Shown: piece by piece, positions 23,355 to 36,900 of the stretch
How the letters are laid out: each line of letters opens with the position of its first letter
Numbering within the stretch: position 1 is the first letter of the stretch
Origin: Pagrus major
Taxonomy: Eukaryota > Chordata > Actinopteri > Spariformes > Sparidae
DNA: 64,000 nucleotides
Assembly (NCBI RefSeq): GCF_040436345.1
Contig: NC_133232.1
Coordinates: 26,752,315 to 26,816,314 of the forward strand
Reading direction: 5' to 3'
Program-made: the position numbers and the translations under genes
Notes under the pieces: model-generated
Told to the model about the DNA's origin: nothing
The model's database searches: none
Seen by the model: only the letters and a program-made list of their open reading frames with translations

Positions 23355-25360
23355 ATGGCAACAGAGGGTGAAGTGAAGACGACTGAAGATGCTCCAGCAT
23401 CCGGGAAGGCCTGCACCAGGTTTGACCTGGAGAAGGAGACTGAACTTCGGTTTGAGGTGGAGGCAGGGGAGACGGCGGATGCAGCAGAGCAAGTTGAGCT
23501 GGAGCTCCTCACAGGGATGGCTGAGGTGTTTGGTTCAGAGCTGAACCGCAACAAGAAGTACATATTTGGACCAGGCTCCAAGATCGCAGTTTTCACCTGG
23601 CAAGGCTGCAGTGTCAATCTTTTTGGGAAACCAGAGGTGAGCACGTGATCAAAGGTCTATTTGAAATTTTTCTATTTTTGCTTACTTGGTGATTAAACTT
23701 GCTATGGAACATGGTATCACATTTAACCATGTGTGGCTTTATGAATTTGACATTTGATGAATGTGAGGCTCAAATAATTGGCATCTCTCCCTCATTGTCA
23801 CAGGTGGCTTATGTGTCCAAGGATACTCCCATGTTGCTCTACCTGAACACACACGCTGCCCTGGAACAGATGAGAAAGCAAGCAGAGCGAGACAATGAGA
23901 GGGGGCCGAGGGTAGGTTTTAATCAAGAACTATAGGCAAGCTTGTCAGATTCAGGCAAATGCATTTTCCATTGACATTGAATAACTAATCATTCCTCAGG
24001 TGATGGTGGTGGGACCTACAGATGTGGGGAAGTCAACAGTGTGCCGGCTGCTATTAAGCTACGCTGTGAGGGTGGGCCGCCGGCCAACACTGGTGGAACT
24101 GGATGTCGGACAGAGTGGGGTATGGATGAATTGGAGAATATCGACCAAATCTATGGAAATTAGGGGAACATCGATGGCTGATATTTGTATTATTTTATTA
24201 TAGTCACGTGTACAATAAGTTCTGAAAAACAATATTTTGAGTTTTTTAGGGTATTCTGGTGGAACAACAGTAAAAACATACAGAAATATAACATTATAGC
24301 TCAAGATTTCTGCACAAAATTGACAACAGTGACCAGATGCTTGTGATTCACGCAATCTATTACAGAATCTGTGATACAGAATGGAAATGTTGAAAAACAT
24401 CAGTTTGAGTATGTAAAGTATGTTCTGCTCCTCAGGTGTCTGTACCTGGGACAGTGTCAGCTCTGTGCATTGAGCGTCCAGCAGACGTGGAGGAGGGTTT
24501 CTCAGTCCAGGCTCCTTTGGTTTACCACTTTGGCTCTACTACCCCAGGGACCAACATCAAACTTTACAACAAGGTGAGGAAAGAGAGATTCTGGATGTTT
24601 TTAGTCTGTGTTGTCAACAGTTATTTTGTTTGTCTCTGCCCAATTTAATCTGGTATTTGTTCTTAATGTGCAGCTGACGTCACGCCTGGCCGAGGTGTTT
24701 TCCCAGCGCTGTGAGGTGAACAGGAAGGCCAGCGTGGGAGGCTGTATCATCAACACCTGCGGCTGGGTGAAAGGCTCTGGATACCAGGCTCTGGTCCACT
24801 GTGCCTCAGCCTTTGAGGTTGATGTGGTGCTGGTGCTGGACCATGAGAGGCTCTACAATGAACTCAAACGAGACCTCCCTCACTTTGTGCGGGTGGTGCT
24901 CCTACCCAAGTCAGGAGGAGTGGTGGAGCGCTCCAAGGATTGCCGTCGGGATGCTCGGGATGAGAAGATCCGCGAGTACTTCTACGGCTTCCGTGGAGTG
25001 TCCTTCTACCCGTTTTCCTTTGAAGTGCGTTTTGCGGACGTCCGCATCTACAAGATTGGGGCACCATCCATTCCGGACTCGTGTTTGCCACTGGGAATGT
25101 CTCAGGATGACACACAGCTAAAGCTGGTACCTGTGACACCAGGAAGAGACCTGACGTACCATGTGCTGAGCGTGAGCAGTGCCGAGGACGGAGAGGACGG
25201 TGCTCGAAAGAGTCTTGTGGAGAGCCCTGTGTGTGGCTTCATTGTGGTGACTAATGTGGACACGCAGACACAGGTGATGAAAGTGCTGTCCCCGGCGCCC
25301 AGACCACTGCCCAGACACACTCTGCTTATCATGGACATCCGCTTTATGGATATGAAATGA
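23355..25360 (+). CDS. clp1: Polyribonucleotide 5'-hydroxyl-kinase Clp1
   Basis: Exons: 23355-23636, 23804-23911, 24000-24119, 24436-24573, 24674-25360, all phase 0; 444 residues against 425 in human. Blocks in order are [45 protein letters not shown], the P-loop [13 protein letters not shown] (G135-T143), [15 protein letters not shown], the LID-like RPADVEEGF and [16 protein letters not shown], ending [12 protein letters not shown]. Clp1 phosphorylates 5'-OH ends of RNA, acts with the tRNA splicing endonuclease, and is part of pre-mRNA cleavage factor II in the nucleus. The extra length is mostly in the N-terminus ([20 protein letters not shown]) and a short acidic insert (ETADAAEQ). The Met at 23355 is chosen because the upstream in-frame Met at 23316 lies before the likely acceptor at 23331. 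Confidence 0.96.
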
Positions 25361-25680
25361 TGAGGCTCGGTCGCAAAAAAAGTGTGGATCATTTTAGAGA
25401 GGAGTTCTGTTGAGAAGAATTTGTGCCAAAGGAGCTGGATTCTGTTTCAAAGTCGTCTAGTTTGTGCTTTGCAAGGACTAAAGAGGGCAAAGAGAGAAAG
25501 ATTTAAGTACTGAAATTGGTAGCTGCTGTAAATTATACCCCATTTTACAGACCACACTGTACAGATGTTTGGGCAATTTGTGGAAAAGGATGTTTTATCG
25601 GTGAAGGAATTATTTTTGTGATAATCTGTTTTATAAACACTTTTTTCTCTTTGAGTAATAAATTTTTATATGAAAAATTC
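25361..25680 (+). other. 3'UTR of clp1
   Basis: The AATAAA at 25657-25662, followed by T-rich and TGTGTTTTCTG sequence, is the likely cleavage signal, giving a 3'UTR of about 315 nt. Confidence 0.65.
25657..25662 (+). terminator. Poly(A) signal, clp1
   Basis: AATAAA with a downstream GT-rich element (TCTGTGTTTTCTG) at 25679-25691. Confidence 0.7.
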
Positions 25681-25689
25681 TGTGTTTTC

Positions 25690-27140
25690 TGTTAATTACA
25701 CTAAATTCTGTTGTCAGCATATTTTCCTATCTAACACATGCACTTCGTATCATTTTGGATTTATCTGCATGTCTTGGAGATAATGGACTAATTATGAAAA
25801 CATTTGTGTGTCTGTGCTTGATTACATTTAATCAAGCCTGTGAAAACTTCAGTTTCAAAGGCTTTTTATGGGCTTTTAGCACTAAAATAGAATATATAGA
25901 ATAATAGTGTTTCCTCAAACCCTCATCCAACATTGCAATCTTACCATTAATATGTCTGAAGTGGGAGACATGCCAGACCTTCCCTGTTGTATACATGCTG
26001 TAGTGGTCATCATGTCTGTTTGGACATAAGTGGGGCAAAGGACACTAAACTGTAGGTGACATCCTGACTGACAACACAGTACCAGTATGTTAGTAACTGT
26101 TTAGGGGCACTACAATATGAGCTCCTTTGTTGTTTATTCTGTAAACACCTGACAGCTCATACCAGCAATGTCAAATATTCTATAGGCCTACATGCTCATT
26201 CACATTATTATGATGTTGATATTTCTCTAAATGTTATGACAACAATGCAAACAACAACAATTTAAGTTGGACAGAACATCTTTACTTACATGAACAGTAT
26301 TCTCAAACTGAACCAACACACAGTGTGATGCGTAGCAGCTGCTTCTTTGCTGTACGAAGCCTCTTCAGAGTTGCTGCCAGCCTGTATCCAAAGTAGTCTT
26401 CCTCGTCTCGATAGCCGGAACTTAGGCTCATCAGCTCGGCCTTAAAGGGGCAGGGCTAGACTAGGTGTGGGTGTGCACTCAGAGGGCATCGTGGCTCCTG
26501 GTATGGGCATGCAGGAGTTCTCCTCTGGGCTCAGAGGGCGCATCGCATGGCCGATGGCTGGACTGCATGAGGGCCTCTCAGCTGCAGGAGGGCTCTGCTC
26601 AGAGCCTCTGTGATGCCCCATGTTGGAGCATGTTGGCTGCCCCTGGACGCAGGGCTCAAGGAATATAAGCAGTGGCACTAACTTCCACCTCCATATGACG
26701 CTTTGCATGAATAAATTCATCCTGAAGCCTATTTCACAAGAAAAAAATCAAAGACTACAGACTAATTATTCTTAGCTTATAATTGTGGCAGTTTTTAGGC
26801 ATAGAAGTTTGATGAAATCATACGTTTTCACTATTACGACCCACAACCGAGACACCAGACTCTCTGAGTTTCTGAAGTAGAGAGAGATCTCTCCAGAAGT
26901 TGGGCTCAGTGGGGACATTTATGAAATTAGTGGACATGCCTGTTCCTCATTTCTGTTGTTGCAAAATTAGCAATATGAGGAAATGTTCCCTTCAAATGTG
27001 TTGCAAGGATAGTATTCGTTTATTGTTTTGAGAGGTATTATTTTAATTGTATTTGGTAATAAAAATATAAAAGGCTCACAACATTTTAATAACAAACAAC
27101 AAATCACTTTTACATCAGGGCGTTTGAGACGTGTCTTCAG
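25690..27140. other. clp1-zdhhc5 intergenic region
   Basis: Apart from the possible BESS-like remnant on the minus strand (26300-26720) nothing coding is seen. The right end runs into the CpG-containing zdhhc5 promoter. Confidence 0.5.
26300..26720 (-). pseudogene. Possible remnant of a BESS-motif (MADF/BESS-like) protein
   Basis: Read on the minus strand, about 26445 down to 26330 gives KAELMSLSSGYRDEEDYFGY followed by RLAATLKRLRTAKKQLLRI and a stop. The pattern D-x-x-YF-x-x-x-LAATLKRL-x-x-x-KK-x-x-LRI resembles a BESS motif as found in MADF-BESS factors and in transposon-derived relatives. Upstream a different frame stays open (26720-26442) but shows no clear domain. No start or introns are evident. 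It may be a decayed transposon-associated gene or chance. Confidence 0.25.
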
Positions 27141-27260
27141 GCCACGCCCCCTCGGTCTCTGATTGGCTGTTCGTCCCACCTGAGGGACGACGGACTAGTT
27201 CCGGGTTTCCGAAGTCGGCCTAGCAAGCGAGCTAACTAGTTTGCTAGCGGCTAACTGAAG
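27141..27260 (+). promoter_or_regulatory. CpG-type promoter of zdhhc5
   Basis: A GC box (CCACGCCCCCTC, from 27142), an inverted CCAAT box (GATTGGCTG, 27161-27169) and CpG-rich sequence without a TATA box form a typical housekeeping promoter. A donor-like AGCCAG|GTAACG at 27436/27437 could end a non-coding first exon. Confidence 0.5.
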
Positions 27261-28634
27261 GAGGACCGCAACGACCCACACCCTACAGGCAAGACAGCTC
27301 GCATGTTCGGTTTTAGGTGTATCCTGTTTATTTTTTCTGCTCTTCTCGGTGACTGTTTAGCCGGACGTGGCAACATTTATCTTGCCAGCCGTCAACGAAA
27401 GCTACTCCGCGAGTGTAAAGCTCCCATGCTAGCCAGGTAACGTTAGCTAACACTTTTAGCTGTGGGAAAGGACTGGGCAGTGTCGCAAAAAACTTTCGAG
27501 GCTCGGTAAGAGCTAGCTGGTTACTAAGTGTGTGTCGCGTTTAAACGTCTTAATTATCACATCGAACTAAAACATCGAAGTGTTTATTACCTAGTTCAAT
27601 ATAAGAGAAGTGTTTCTTGATTTGGGTCATTGCGGTGTGAGCAGATTGAAGTAGTTGTCTTGACTGATTCGTAGCACTGCCCTGGCCTGTTGTTTAACGC
27701 TTGGTCGATTTCAAGGTATGATTCATGGATGAAGTGATTGTCAGTCAAATGATAAAGATTTAAATAAGACACCAGCCAGCAACTGTCTGTGTGTCGCTAT
27801 CGCTGGGAAAATTGATTAAACGAGCTCGACAGGCCACTTATCGATGGAGTTAGCTGGCGAACTGCAGATTGTTGCGGTGACATGATAGACAAGGCTCGAC
27901 ACGGAGATTTTAGGATTAACATCCATTATAGTCGGGGGGGATTTGTTGTGGGGCAGATGAGATGATTAACAACGGGCACAGAGACTGTGCCCTGGCCGCA
28001 GCTCTGTGTTTGTTAGCTCTGGTGATTGTTGAGGAGAGGGGTGTGTCCAAACTATCGGATTACAGTCACTCCGGATCCGTTTTCACCTTGTTCACACTGC
28101 ACGGACTCGTTTTTCATCTGGAGATGAGGGATATCAATCTGATGTGTGTGTGTGTGTCAAAGGCGTCCACCCCCGTCACAGATCGTTGTCTCCTCGGTGT
28201 TTTGAATATCCTGTAGTGGGAGGAGTTTTCATTTGAGCACCTGAGGGCATGGAGGTGATAGCTGCCTGTTTAACAGCAGCAGGCTGTTGAACAACTTTTG
28301 TTTATGAGTAACGGTGAGAAAAGAGTGTGCACACAGTGTAACGCAAGATTTCAAGGACGGTAAGAAGTTGGTTAGTCAGCCTGATTGTTGTGAAATCAGG
28401 GTGAAACTCAGTTTCTCTCAGATAAGTCTGCTCTGTAACCTAACAAGGACATTTACCTCTGACAGTGAAGTGTAGACCCAATGAAACCTTTTCAAACGTT
28501 GTATTATTGTAGGAACTTCTGTTCACCACTACTGGGCACTACCGTATGTTAGTGATTAAATCAGCCGAGTTTTTTATTGATTAATCATTTGGGGTGGGAA
28601 TCACGAAGTAACTTTCGATACTATGTCAATAAGC

Positions 28635-29034
28635 CATTGGTCCCCAGACATTTTCTGTAGTTATTGTTGTTATTACTATTATTAGCATTGTGTAACAGCA
28701 TTCATTTCTTAACAAGATTTTCTCAAAACTCCCTTTCCGCACAAAATTGCAAATCCTTGGCAGCAAACAAAAACCAGGCCATTTTCTTTACTAGAAATTC
28801 ACTTTATCATTGTACTGGTGAAGCTGAGGGCAAGATGTGACTTGTCATATTTTCTTGACGTTGTTTTGATAGTTGTCTTGATTGGTGTAGATTCAAAGGT
28901 TACTTTGTGTTACCTGGGAGTCCTGTCACAAACTTGTCAATTCTTTGCTAATGGTGCAGAACCACAGCCAATCATTTAGCCTTGTCTCGCTCCTCCTGTT
29001 GTAACTCCAGGCACTCCGACTTTGGGAACCACTG
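28635..29034. mobile_element. hAT-type non-autonomous element with 8-bp target duplication
   Basis: A 400-bp element has left end CATTGGTCCCCAGA and right end TTTGGGAACCACTG (reverse complement CAGTGGTTCCCAAA). It is flanked by CAATAAGC on the left (28627-28634) and CAATAAGT on the right (29035-29042), a 7-of-8 match. Length of the duplication and the termini are both typical of hAT elements. It has no coding capacity and lies in the zdhhc5 5' intron. Confidence 0.75.
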
Positions 29035-29304
29035 CAATAAGTTTATTGCGATAACGAGGGTTATGATACAGCAATTCTGTGATACTTGATACATAGCATT
29101 CATCTTGATATATCACGGGTGTTAGTGTAAGTGAAGAAGATCCCTAAAAAAGCAGGAATTAGGTCTATCCACTGCATCTGGAAACAACAATGTAGAAAAA
29201 AGTACCTAGAGTCTCACTGTGTATTGCCTTTTCAAGACACAGTGTAACGAGTTGAGTATATATATCTAAACTTGCCAATATTAGGCAAGTTTAGAGCACG
29301 TTTT

Positions 29305-29400
29305 AACAAAAATGTTGATATTTGGCGCCGGTGGTTCAATAACGTATTGTGAGAGGAATTAATACAATATATTCCTGTATGGATATTTTGAACACAGTGT
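29305..29400. repeat. Dispersed repeat, copy 2
   Basis: Resembles 15325-15425 over most of its length (GTTGATATTTGGCGCCGG, AATATATTCCTGTATGGATA). Same unnamed repeat family. Confidence 0.45.
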
Positions 29401-29684
29401 AAATTGAAATGCCCATCGCAGTTTCCCAAAGCCCACATTTTCAAATTGCTTTTTTTGTCACCATCACATAGGACAAAGATGCATGGCACATCTTTACAAC
29501 TGAGAAGTTCGAACTCGGGAATAATCAGCATTTTTGCTTGAAAAAAAATGATTCTCAGAAAAGGCTGCCCATAAATCTAATTGACTACTTGTTTCAGCTG
29601 TCATTATTTGCAACCTTTTTTTTTGTTTACTTAGGTTTTGCTCACTGAGTGTAATGTTTGATTTTTAAATATTTTTTGTTACAG

Positions 29685-30974
29685 GGGCATGCAGCAGTTT
29701 ACCCACGGAGGCAGTGGGTGAAAGAAGACAGGGCAACAGAGAGAAAAAAGGACTAAAATGCATCAGACTGCTGCACATGGCTTTATTTAAGGGATGCAGA
29801 ATGGGAAAGGAGGTCTATTTGCAGAGAATTTGGAGGTGGGAGAGGTCTCTACACCCAGACCCGGCCAAGTGCGGAGGCACCTCTGTGAAATACGCAGGAC
29901 TTCTTTTTGGGATGAGTTGATTTTGTCCCCCTATCGACACAAAGACTGAAGGCAGGGGTCTCAAGAGATCCAGGGGACTCTGCTTGGCTATTTGAGCTAT
30001 TTTAGTTGTAAAGTTGAGGCTAGACATCATTTTAAAAACATTTTTTTTAGCAGGTTTTTAAAAAGAAAAAAACAGCTGGACTTTTGTTTTGATGTCAAGC
30101 AGCTTCCTGCAACTGGTTTAAAAGTGAATCTGTTTGTTTAGTTGTTTTCTCCTGCTGACTTAGTTTGAAACGCTGGAACTGTCCCTCCTGCCGCCATCCC
30201 CAGTTTCTTTTACCCACCCAGTGCCTAAATAAGCCCTCTTGGGACAATCACAGAAGTCATCAGCAGCTGCTGCGCTCAATCCTCTGCCTGTTTTCCTGTA
30301 TGTGCTTCTGCTCGCGACCTCCACTACCACTACCTCTATAATTTTCTGTCTTTTCTTTTTATATTCATTTTCTCTGAGAGACATTTTCAAAACTCAAGCA
30401 CAGTGACGAGCATTTATGTAAACACAGAGTATTCAGGAGTGGAGGGAACCTCGGATTGCTTGCTCAAACTTTAGTCGTATGTGCGAGTGTCTGCTCTTTT
30501 GCATACGTGCACAGCTGTTTTAAGGTTGCACTGGTGCCAGGGAGCAGCTTAAGCTTAGATTTATTTATTTTCTTGCACCAAATACGGTTACTTTAAAGCC
30601 ATACAAAAATATTTATGAATAATGTACACATATTTTTGTATCACATTGCTCCTGTATAGCTTTGCTTTTGTACGCCTCTATTAAGATTATGCACACAAAT
30701 TAAATATTCACAACAAGCTGTATATTGCTAGGTAGAAAAAAAATCTGTTTTTGAGTGATTGTTTGTTAGTGTCAGGACACAGAGAATCCCTCATGTTTCC
30801 TTTCAGTTGCTGCTTTGCATAGTATTGGTTTTCTTTTTCCAGTCTGTAGTCATGGCCCCTCCTCCCAAACAAACACCATATTTGCCATTTTGACCTGTAG
30901 ACCACCCTTTACAGTAGGTAGACAGTAGATATCTATCTCTCTCTCGCTGTCTTCCTCCCCTCTCTCTGTCTCTG
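29685..30974 (+). other. Probable 5'UTR sequence of zdhhc5
   Basis: A strong acceptor (TTTTTTGTTACAG, ending 29684) precedes this stretch, and no exon boundary is obvious between it and the zdhhc5 start at 30975. It may be one long 5'UTR exon or contain further introns. Short upstream reading frames exist but none looks conserved. Confidence 0.3.
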
Positions 30975-33900
30975 ATGCCGGGTTTCAGTAGTGGGGGGGT
31001 TGGGGGAGGAGTAGGTGTCCCAGCTTCTGCTCCTCCCCGTCCGTTTCGACCCAGCCGATATGTCCCGGTGTCTGCAGCCACCACCTTCCTCGTCGGGTCC
31101 ACCACCCTCTTCTTCTGCTTCACGTGAGTATCTCCTTGTCAGTCTCCCTCACATGTGCAAACACACGAGCACACAATGCAACCGTGTCCAAAGTGCTGAC
31201 ATATATTTACACACACACAGTTGTGTCATTGCGTAACGATTAATGATTGTACATGTTTGTGTTTGCTAACGGCATGTGTAAATATCCCCGTGTTTTTTGT
31301 TTTATCTGAAGATGTCCTGCTGTTCTTTTATTTGTTTAACCTTTATTCATTTAGGTTCCCTGAGCAAACTTTCCCCCTTTTCAGCATCATGCGCACTAAC
31401 ACAGTTCCTCACACCTGTGAGCTCCCCATTTACAATCACAGTCTTTTATTTGTGGCCACTGAACAGCTTCACTGGAGCGGTTTGTCGGTAAACTGCCTTG
31501 CACAAAGGCTTATCAACAGTCCCTGATGGAGTGTTACTTGCTCTGTGTCTTGCAAACTCTAATTTTGCTTCCATCTTACTTCGTACTGTCCAGGTGCCCG
31601 TGGTTGTCAGAGTATATTTCCTCTGTCATTCCCATCTACATTGCCGTGATCTTCCTCTTCACCCTCGCCAACTTCTGCATGGCCACTTTCATGGACCCTG
31701 GAGTCTTCCCTAGAGGTAAACACAAGTCTTTTTCCTCCAAAATTACTCATCACATACACATGATACATATGCAATGCTTTCTAGTATGTGACATAATGAC
31801 CAGGATCCAATAGAAATTGACTGAATCATTTAGTGAACACAATGCAGAGGAGACCATATTGTCAGGTATTATGATGATGGTGCAGTCTCAGTGTGTGTTT
31901 CTGGTGTCTTTAGCGGAGGAGGATGAGGATAAAGAGGATGATTTCCGCGCTCCGCTCTATAAGACAGTGGAGATCAAAGGCATCCAGGTGCGCATGAAGT
32001 GGTGTTCAACCTGCCGCTTCTACCGCCCGCCACGCTGCTCTCACTGCTCAGTGTGCGACAACTGTGTCGAGGTACAGACACACACACACACACACACAAT
32101 ATATTGCTGTATTGTGACTCCAAATGAGAAATTAAATAATTTCACAGTTTATATGACAGTGGAACAGGGTGACAATGTTTGATTATCTAGGCTCATTTTG
32201 ATTAGCTGGGCTCTCTATATTCTTTATGGCTGTAGACGTTAATCCGAAATGTGCCCAGATGTCCACTCCTAAATTACTGGGTGTGTGTGGGTTTTTTTTT
32301 AATCACTTGCTGCTGATCTCTGCCTCCTCCACCATATCTCCCAACATATAAAAGTAGTGTTAGCCTAATGTACGCCCACAATTTATTGCATGAGTGCGAT
32401 GTTGCAGCATAACTTAGATTTATTGTTCAGCTGATGCCGGACAACCAACAATCAACATGAGAAGGTTATAATGTCACGTAGGCTGCAAACACCACTACAT
32501 CAATGCAGAATCTTTTCAGTATCAGCATCACAATGCATCTGAGAATCGAGACATTTCCACACCTCTGTACCTCTGTGTTCAATTTGTCGAGCAGGTCCTA
32601 ATTTCACAGTGAGCTCTCATAAACTCCTGTGTGACTTGACAGCTCAACCCAGATCTGTCCTATTCTTAGTTTAGCATGTGTGAGTGTGGGAGGCAAAAAT
32701 TGTCTACTCGTCTGATCTTGATGTTTTGCAGTGTTTGCGTATCATCATTATATTTTTGTCTTCCTTTGATCCTGTTCTCTCTCAGGATTTCGACCATCAC
32801 TGTCCATGGGTGAACAACTGCATTGGTCGGAGGAATTATCGCTATTTCTTCCTCTTCCTGCTGTCGCTTACCACCCATATCATGAACGTGTTTGGCTTCG
32901 GCCTGGTTTATGTCCTCCACCACCGCCAGCAGCTGGACACACCACACGCTGCTGTTACGTATCCTTTACTTGGCTCACTGCAGGACAAATTATGAGACTT
33001 CCTTTCCCCTTTTTATTTCCATTGTGATTTTTCACTTTGTGCTGCATTTGTTGTAATCTCCTTGACCATCTCCTCTCAGTATGGCTGTAATGTGTGTGGC
33101 TGGTCTGTTTTTTGTCCCAGTCGCTGGTCTGACTGGGTTCCACATAGTGTTAGTGGCCCGCGGTAGGACCACAAATGAACAGGTACAGACAGGAGCTGGA
33201 TGTGTGTGTCACATTCTGAATCATTGAATTCAGTCAGAAAGATTTTAATGTAGAAGTCTGAATGTTTTTCTCTCCTCCACCCTCTCGCTGTAGGTGACAG
33301 GGAAGTTTCGAGGAGGCGTTAACCCCTTCACCAATGGCTGCTTGAGGAATATTTCACATGTGCTCTGCAGCTCCCAGGCTCCCAGGTCAGCCTTCCTCTC
33401 TCCTCTGCACTCATCTGTTTACTCCTTAAACACTCCACAATTATTTCCACTGCCTCCTTCTTTCCATTGCCTCCTCTCCCCTTCCACTTCTCCGCCCTCC
33501 TCTTTTATTGTTCTCACTTGTCTGTTTAGTTAATGGAATATACGAGTACAAGACCACAGTGTGAGTGGCTTCTGATTTTAATAGAGCAAAGTTCTGGTGA
33601 GCCTGTTGTTAAACGCTTTTGATTTCATTAGGATTAAAATGTATGTGTGTGTCCCTCTAACAGATACATGGGACGATGGCGGAGCCCTCAGGCAATGGAA
33701 GTACAGCCACCGTTTCTCAGACCGCCTCTCACGGAGGCCCAGCTAGAGGCCAAGGTCCTGGACAACGGCATCCAGAATGACCGTCACAGCACCAGGGTGA
33801 GTGAGACTAAATCCAACAAAAGACAAAAACAAGCGATCTACATGTAAAGGTTTGGATGTAGGAACTCCAGAGATGTTCTCGGCATTTCAGTGTTATTAAG

Positions 33901-36900
33901 AAATAATTGGTATATATTGTGTTCTTGATTGTACCTATTGTAGGATGAAAACCTTTTTTTAGGAATACAGAAAATTGTTTCCTGTGTTTATAAGAGTTTC
34001 TGTGTTTTGAATCAGTTTAATTGGTCCGCTGGTTAAAAGATCTATTGGACGGTAATAAGTGTAGTCTCTGAAATGACCCTCCAAAGATGTCAAAATAAAG
34101 TTTTTGGCTCAAAGTGTCACAAAATTAAGCTAATTATTAGAGCCGACTGATATCGGCTTGATATATCGGACATCGGCCTTGACTCGTGACTTTAAAACTG
34201 TACATGTACATCTGTACATCACGTGAACTCACTTTATATAACCAACAATTTGGTCCTCAGACCTTCATAAAGAAAAAAACAAAAAGTGAGCTATGCCACA
34301 AATGAGCACATGAGCTGAACAGGCAGCTGATGTAGCCTGTAGTGGTGATGCAGCTGCTGGCATGGATACTGGCACCAGTTGTAATTCTGCAAACTATACG
34401 GCTAATATAGACAAATAACAATCCGTGGTTCATCTCCTCCTGTCTATATTTAAGTAATTTATCTAATGGGAACTTTCTTTAACAATCCTTAAACGCTGAA
34501 ACTCAGTTAACAGTTAAATCCCATTGTTGTGTCAGAATATTTAAATAATTAATGGATGTATCCCCACTGTGCCAGCTTTGTGTAATGTTAGCACGACACT
34601 ATACCCCACTTCTGTGAGAGAGTATTTCACCCTCTGAATGTGAGTATATAATACCATACCAGAAAGCTCTGCCGCATGTGCTATCAGCAGCTTAAGTGGG
34701 TGTTCAGATTAAAAATAGTTTGAGTATATCAGTATGTTTGAAAGTTTATCAGATGCCAAAACCTTGAGCAATGGTTTATGAAACAGAACTTTATACCGCA
34801 AGAAGTTACTATTGCAACAACCGCTCTGTCCTCCACTGCAACAGTTGCAAGGCAAACAATCGAACTATACCAAGTAATCTACCTGCAATGGCCAGGGCAT
34901 TTTGCATTGTAAAATAAAGTTACATTTTGTTACAGCAAACATCCAATTCTTTTGCCTGAAAACTGTGTTTTCTTTTCCTAGTGTAGCCCTTTTTGCCAGA
35001 GACCCTCATCATTTATTTAATTAAATGGGATTTTGATTCAGTTCTGTTGTCACACTGAACACAACCTGCAATGCTGTATGTCTTTTCTGTGTGTCTTTTT
35101 CAGTCCAAGAGCAGTCTAGATCAGATGGAGAGCCAGTCAGCTGATGCAGAGCCTCCACCTCCTCCGAAGCCGGAGCTTCGTTACCCCGGCTTGCCCCGTG
35201 CTGACACGGAGGGTAAGACGCACACAAATGCACACGTGTACTTGGGTAGTGGCAGATATATCACTAGATGTGTCAACATCTGAGTGTAAGGACATCAAGT
35301 AATGCTCAGTTACTTGCCTACTTGCAAACAGCTGAATGTTTTCTAATCACAGATGCACCTCTTTCAAATGTCACTTTTGGTTTCTTGCCACTCAGAGAGC
35401 AGCTTGTTGACTGAAGCTCCTCCTACGCCATCGATGTACAAGTACCGACCAGCCTACAACAGCCCGGGAAGGAACCACACTGCCCTCACACACCCCAACA
35501 AGGTACATTTACACTTGCACAGAGCTCAAGGTATTGAGTGTAAACAATTCACATAACATTATGTAGTTGCAGTATATTAAGAGTATTAACGGCATATTAA
35601 CATAGTAAGCTTGTTTTAGCATTTGTAAATTTCATGTGTTTTTCCTTATTTCACTAAAAAGAAGTGAAGTGAACAGAACAATATCCCATGGATTACTGTA
35701 ACAGATGGTCTGGTGGCTGACATGCCCAGCCCCTTCTAATTTACTTTGTGGTTAATACCATGCCCCTCTTTTTGTTTTTTTACTTTAATTGATCATTCAG
35801 TGGCCATCGGTCGATCAGTAAGTCTCAGCTAGTGTCATCTGTGTGTGTGTATCCCTTTGGCTCTCTGTGTTTGAGTGGACCTATCCTTCCCCCTGAGACT
35901 GCATTGACTGGAATGTGTAGTTCATGTACTGTATGTATTTGTATTTCCATTTAAGTGTTGATACACACAGTCTTTGACATGCAGTGTCAGTGCTTGTTCA
36001 AGCCAGTCAATGTCTCCAGTCCAGTAGTGTGATGATGGAGTAGAGCACCGGTCAAGCATCTAATTTCTCCCCACACCTCTTTATTTTCTGTTATAATCTG
36101 TAGAAAACTGTTGTTTTTAGTGCTATGATATCTATTCTTTAGGGAACATTGTGATTTTCATCTTTCTTCCTTCCTCTTCGCTCCTGCCTTCATCTTCATC
36201 ACACTTTCCTCCTCTTCTCCTCTGCTCTACCTTTGGTCTGTTGCTCTTCCTCTCTCTTCTCCTCAGATGATCCGTGGGGAGAGTCTTGACTCTCCATCTC
36301 CCTCCATTCTCCAGTCCAGCCGTCAGCCTAGCTACCGCTCAGAGCCGAGCAGCCTGGATGGGGCCACAGTGGTGGGGGGAGGTGTAGGGGCGCGCAGAGG
36401 GGGAGGGGAGAGGGGTGAGGGCCCCGGAGGCCCTAGCGGGACTGCTGCGGGGTTGACGGGGGGCATGTCGGGTTACTCCCTGACTGGGCGCTCCTACACC
36501 TCCTACCCATCCTCTCTGGTTTTGTCCACTGGCGGCTCACGCTCCTCCAGCCTGCGCTCAGCGCACACGGCACATAATCCGCTGGCCACGCTCCAATCGG
36601 AGGGCACCACAGACACCAGCTACAAAAGCCTGGCCAATCAGACGCCTCGGAATGGCAGCCTGTCCTATGATAGCCTGCTGACGCCATCCGAGAGCCCAGA
36701 GTTTGAGTCAGCAGCCCACGAGCTGTCGCCGCAGAAGCCTCATGCTCTGTCTCCCTCAGCGACTATAACAGGCCAACCTGAGGTGATGTCACCCAGTACC
36801 CGGCTGCAGGGCTACACGTCGCCCTTCCTCTCAGCTCAGATCGCCCAGCAGAGGGAGGGGCAGCTGCTCCAGGGCTCTGCCACTTTCTCCTCCCCCCACA

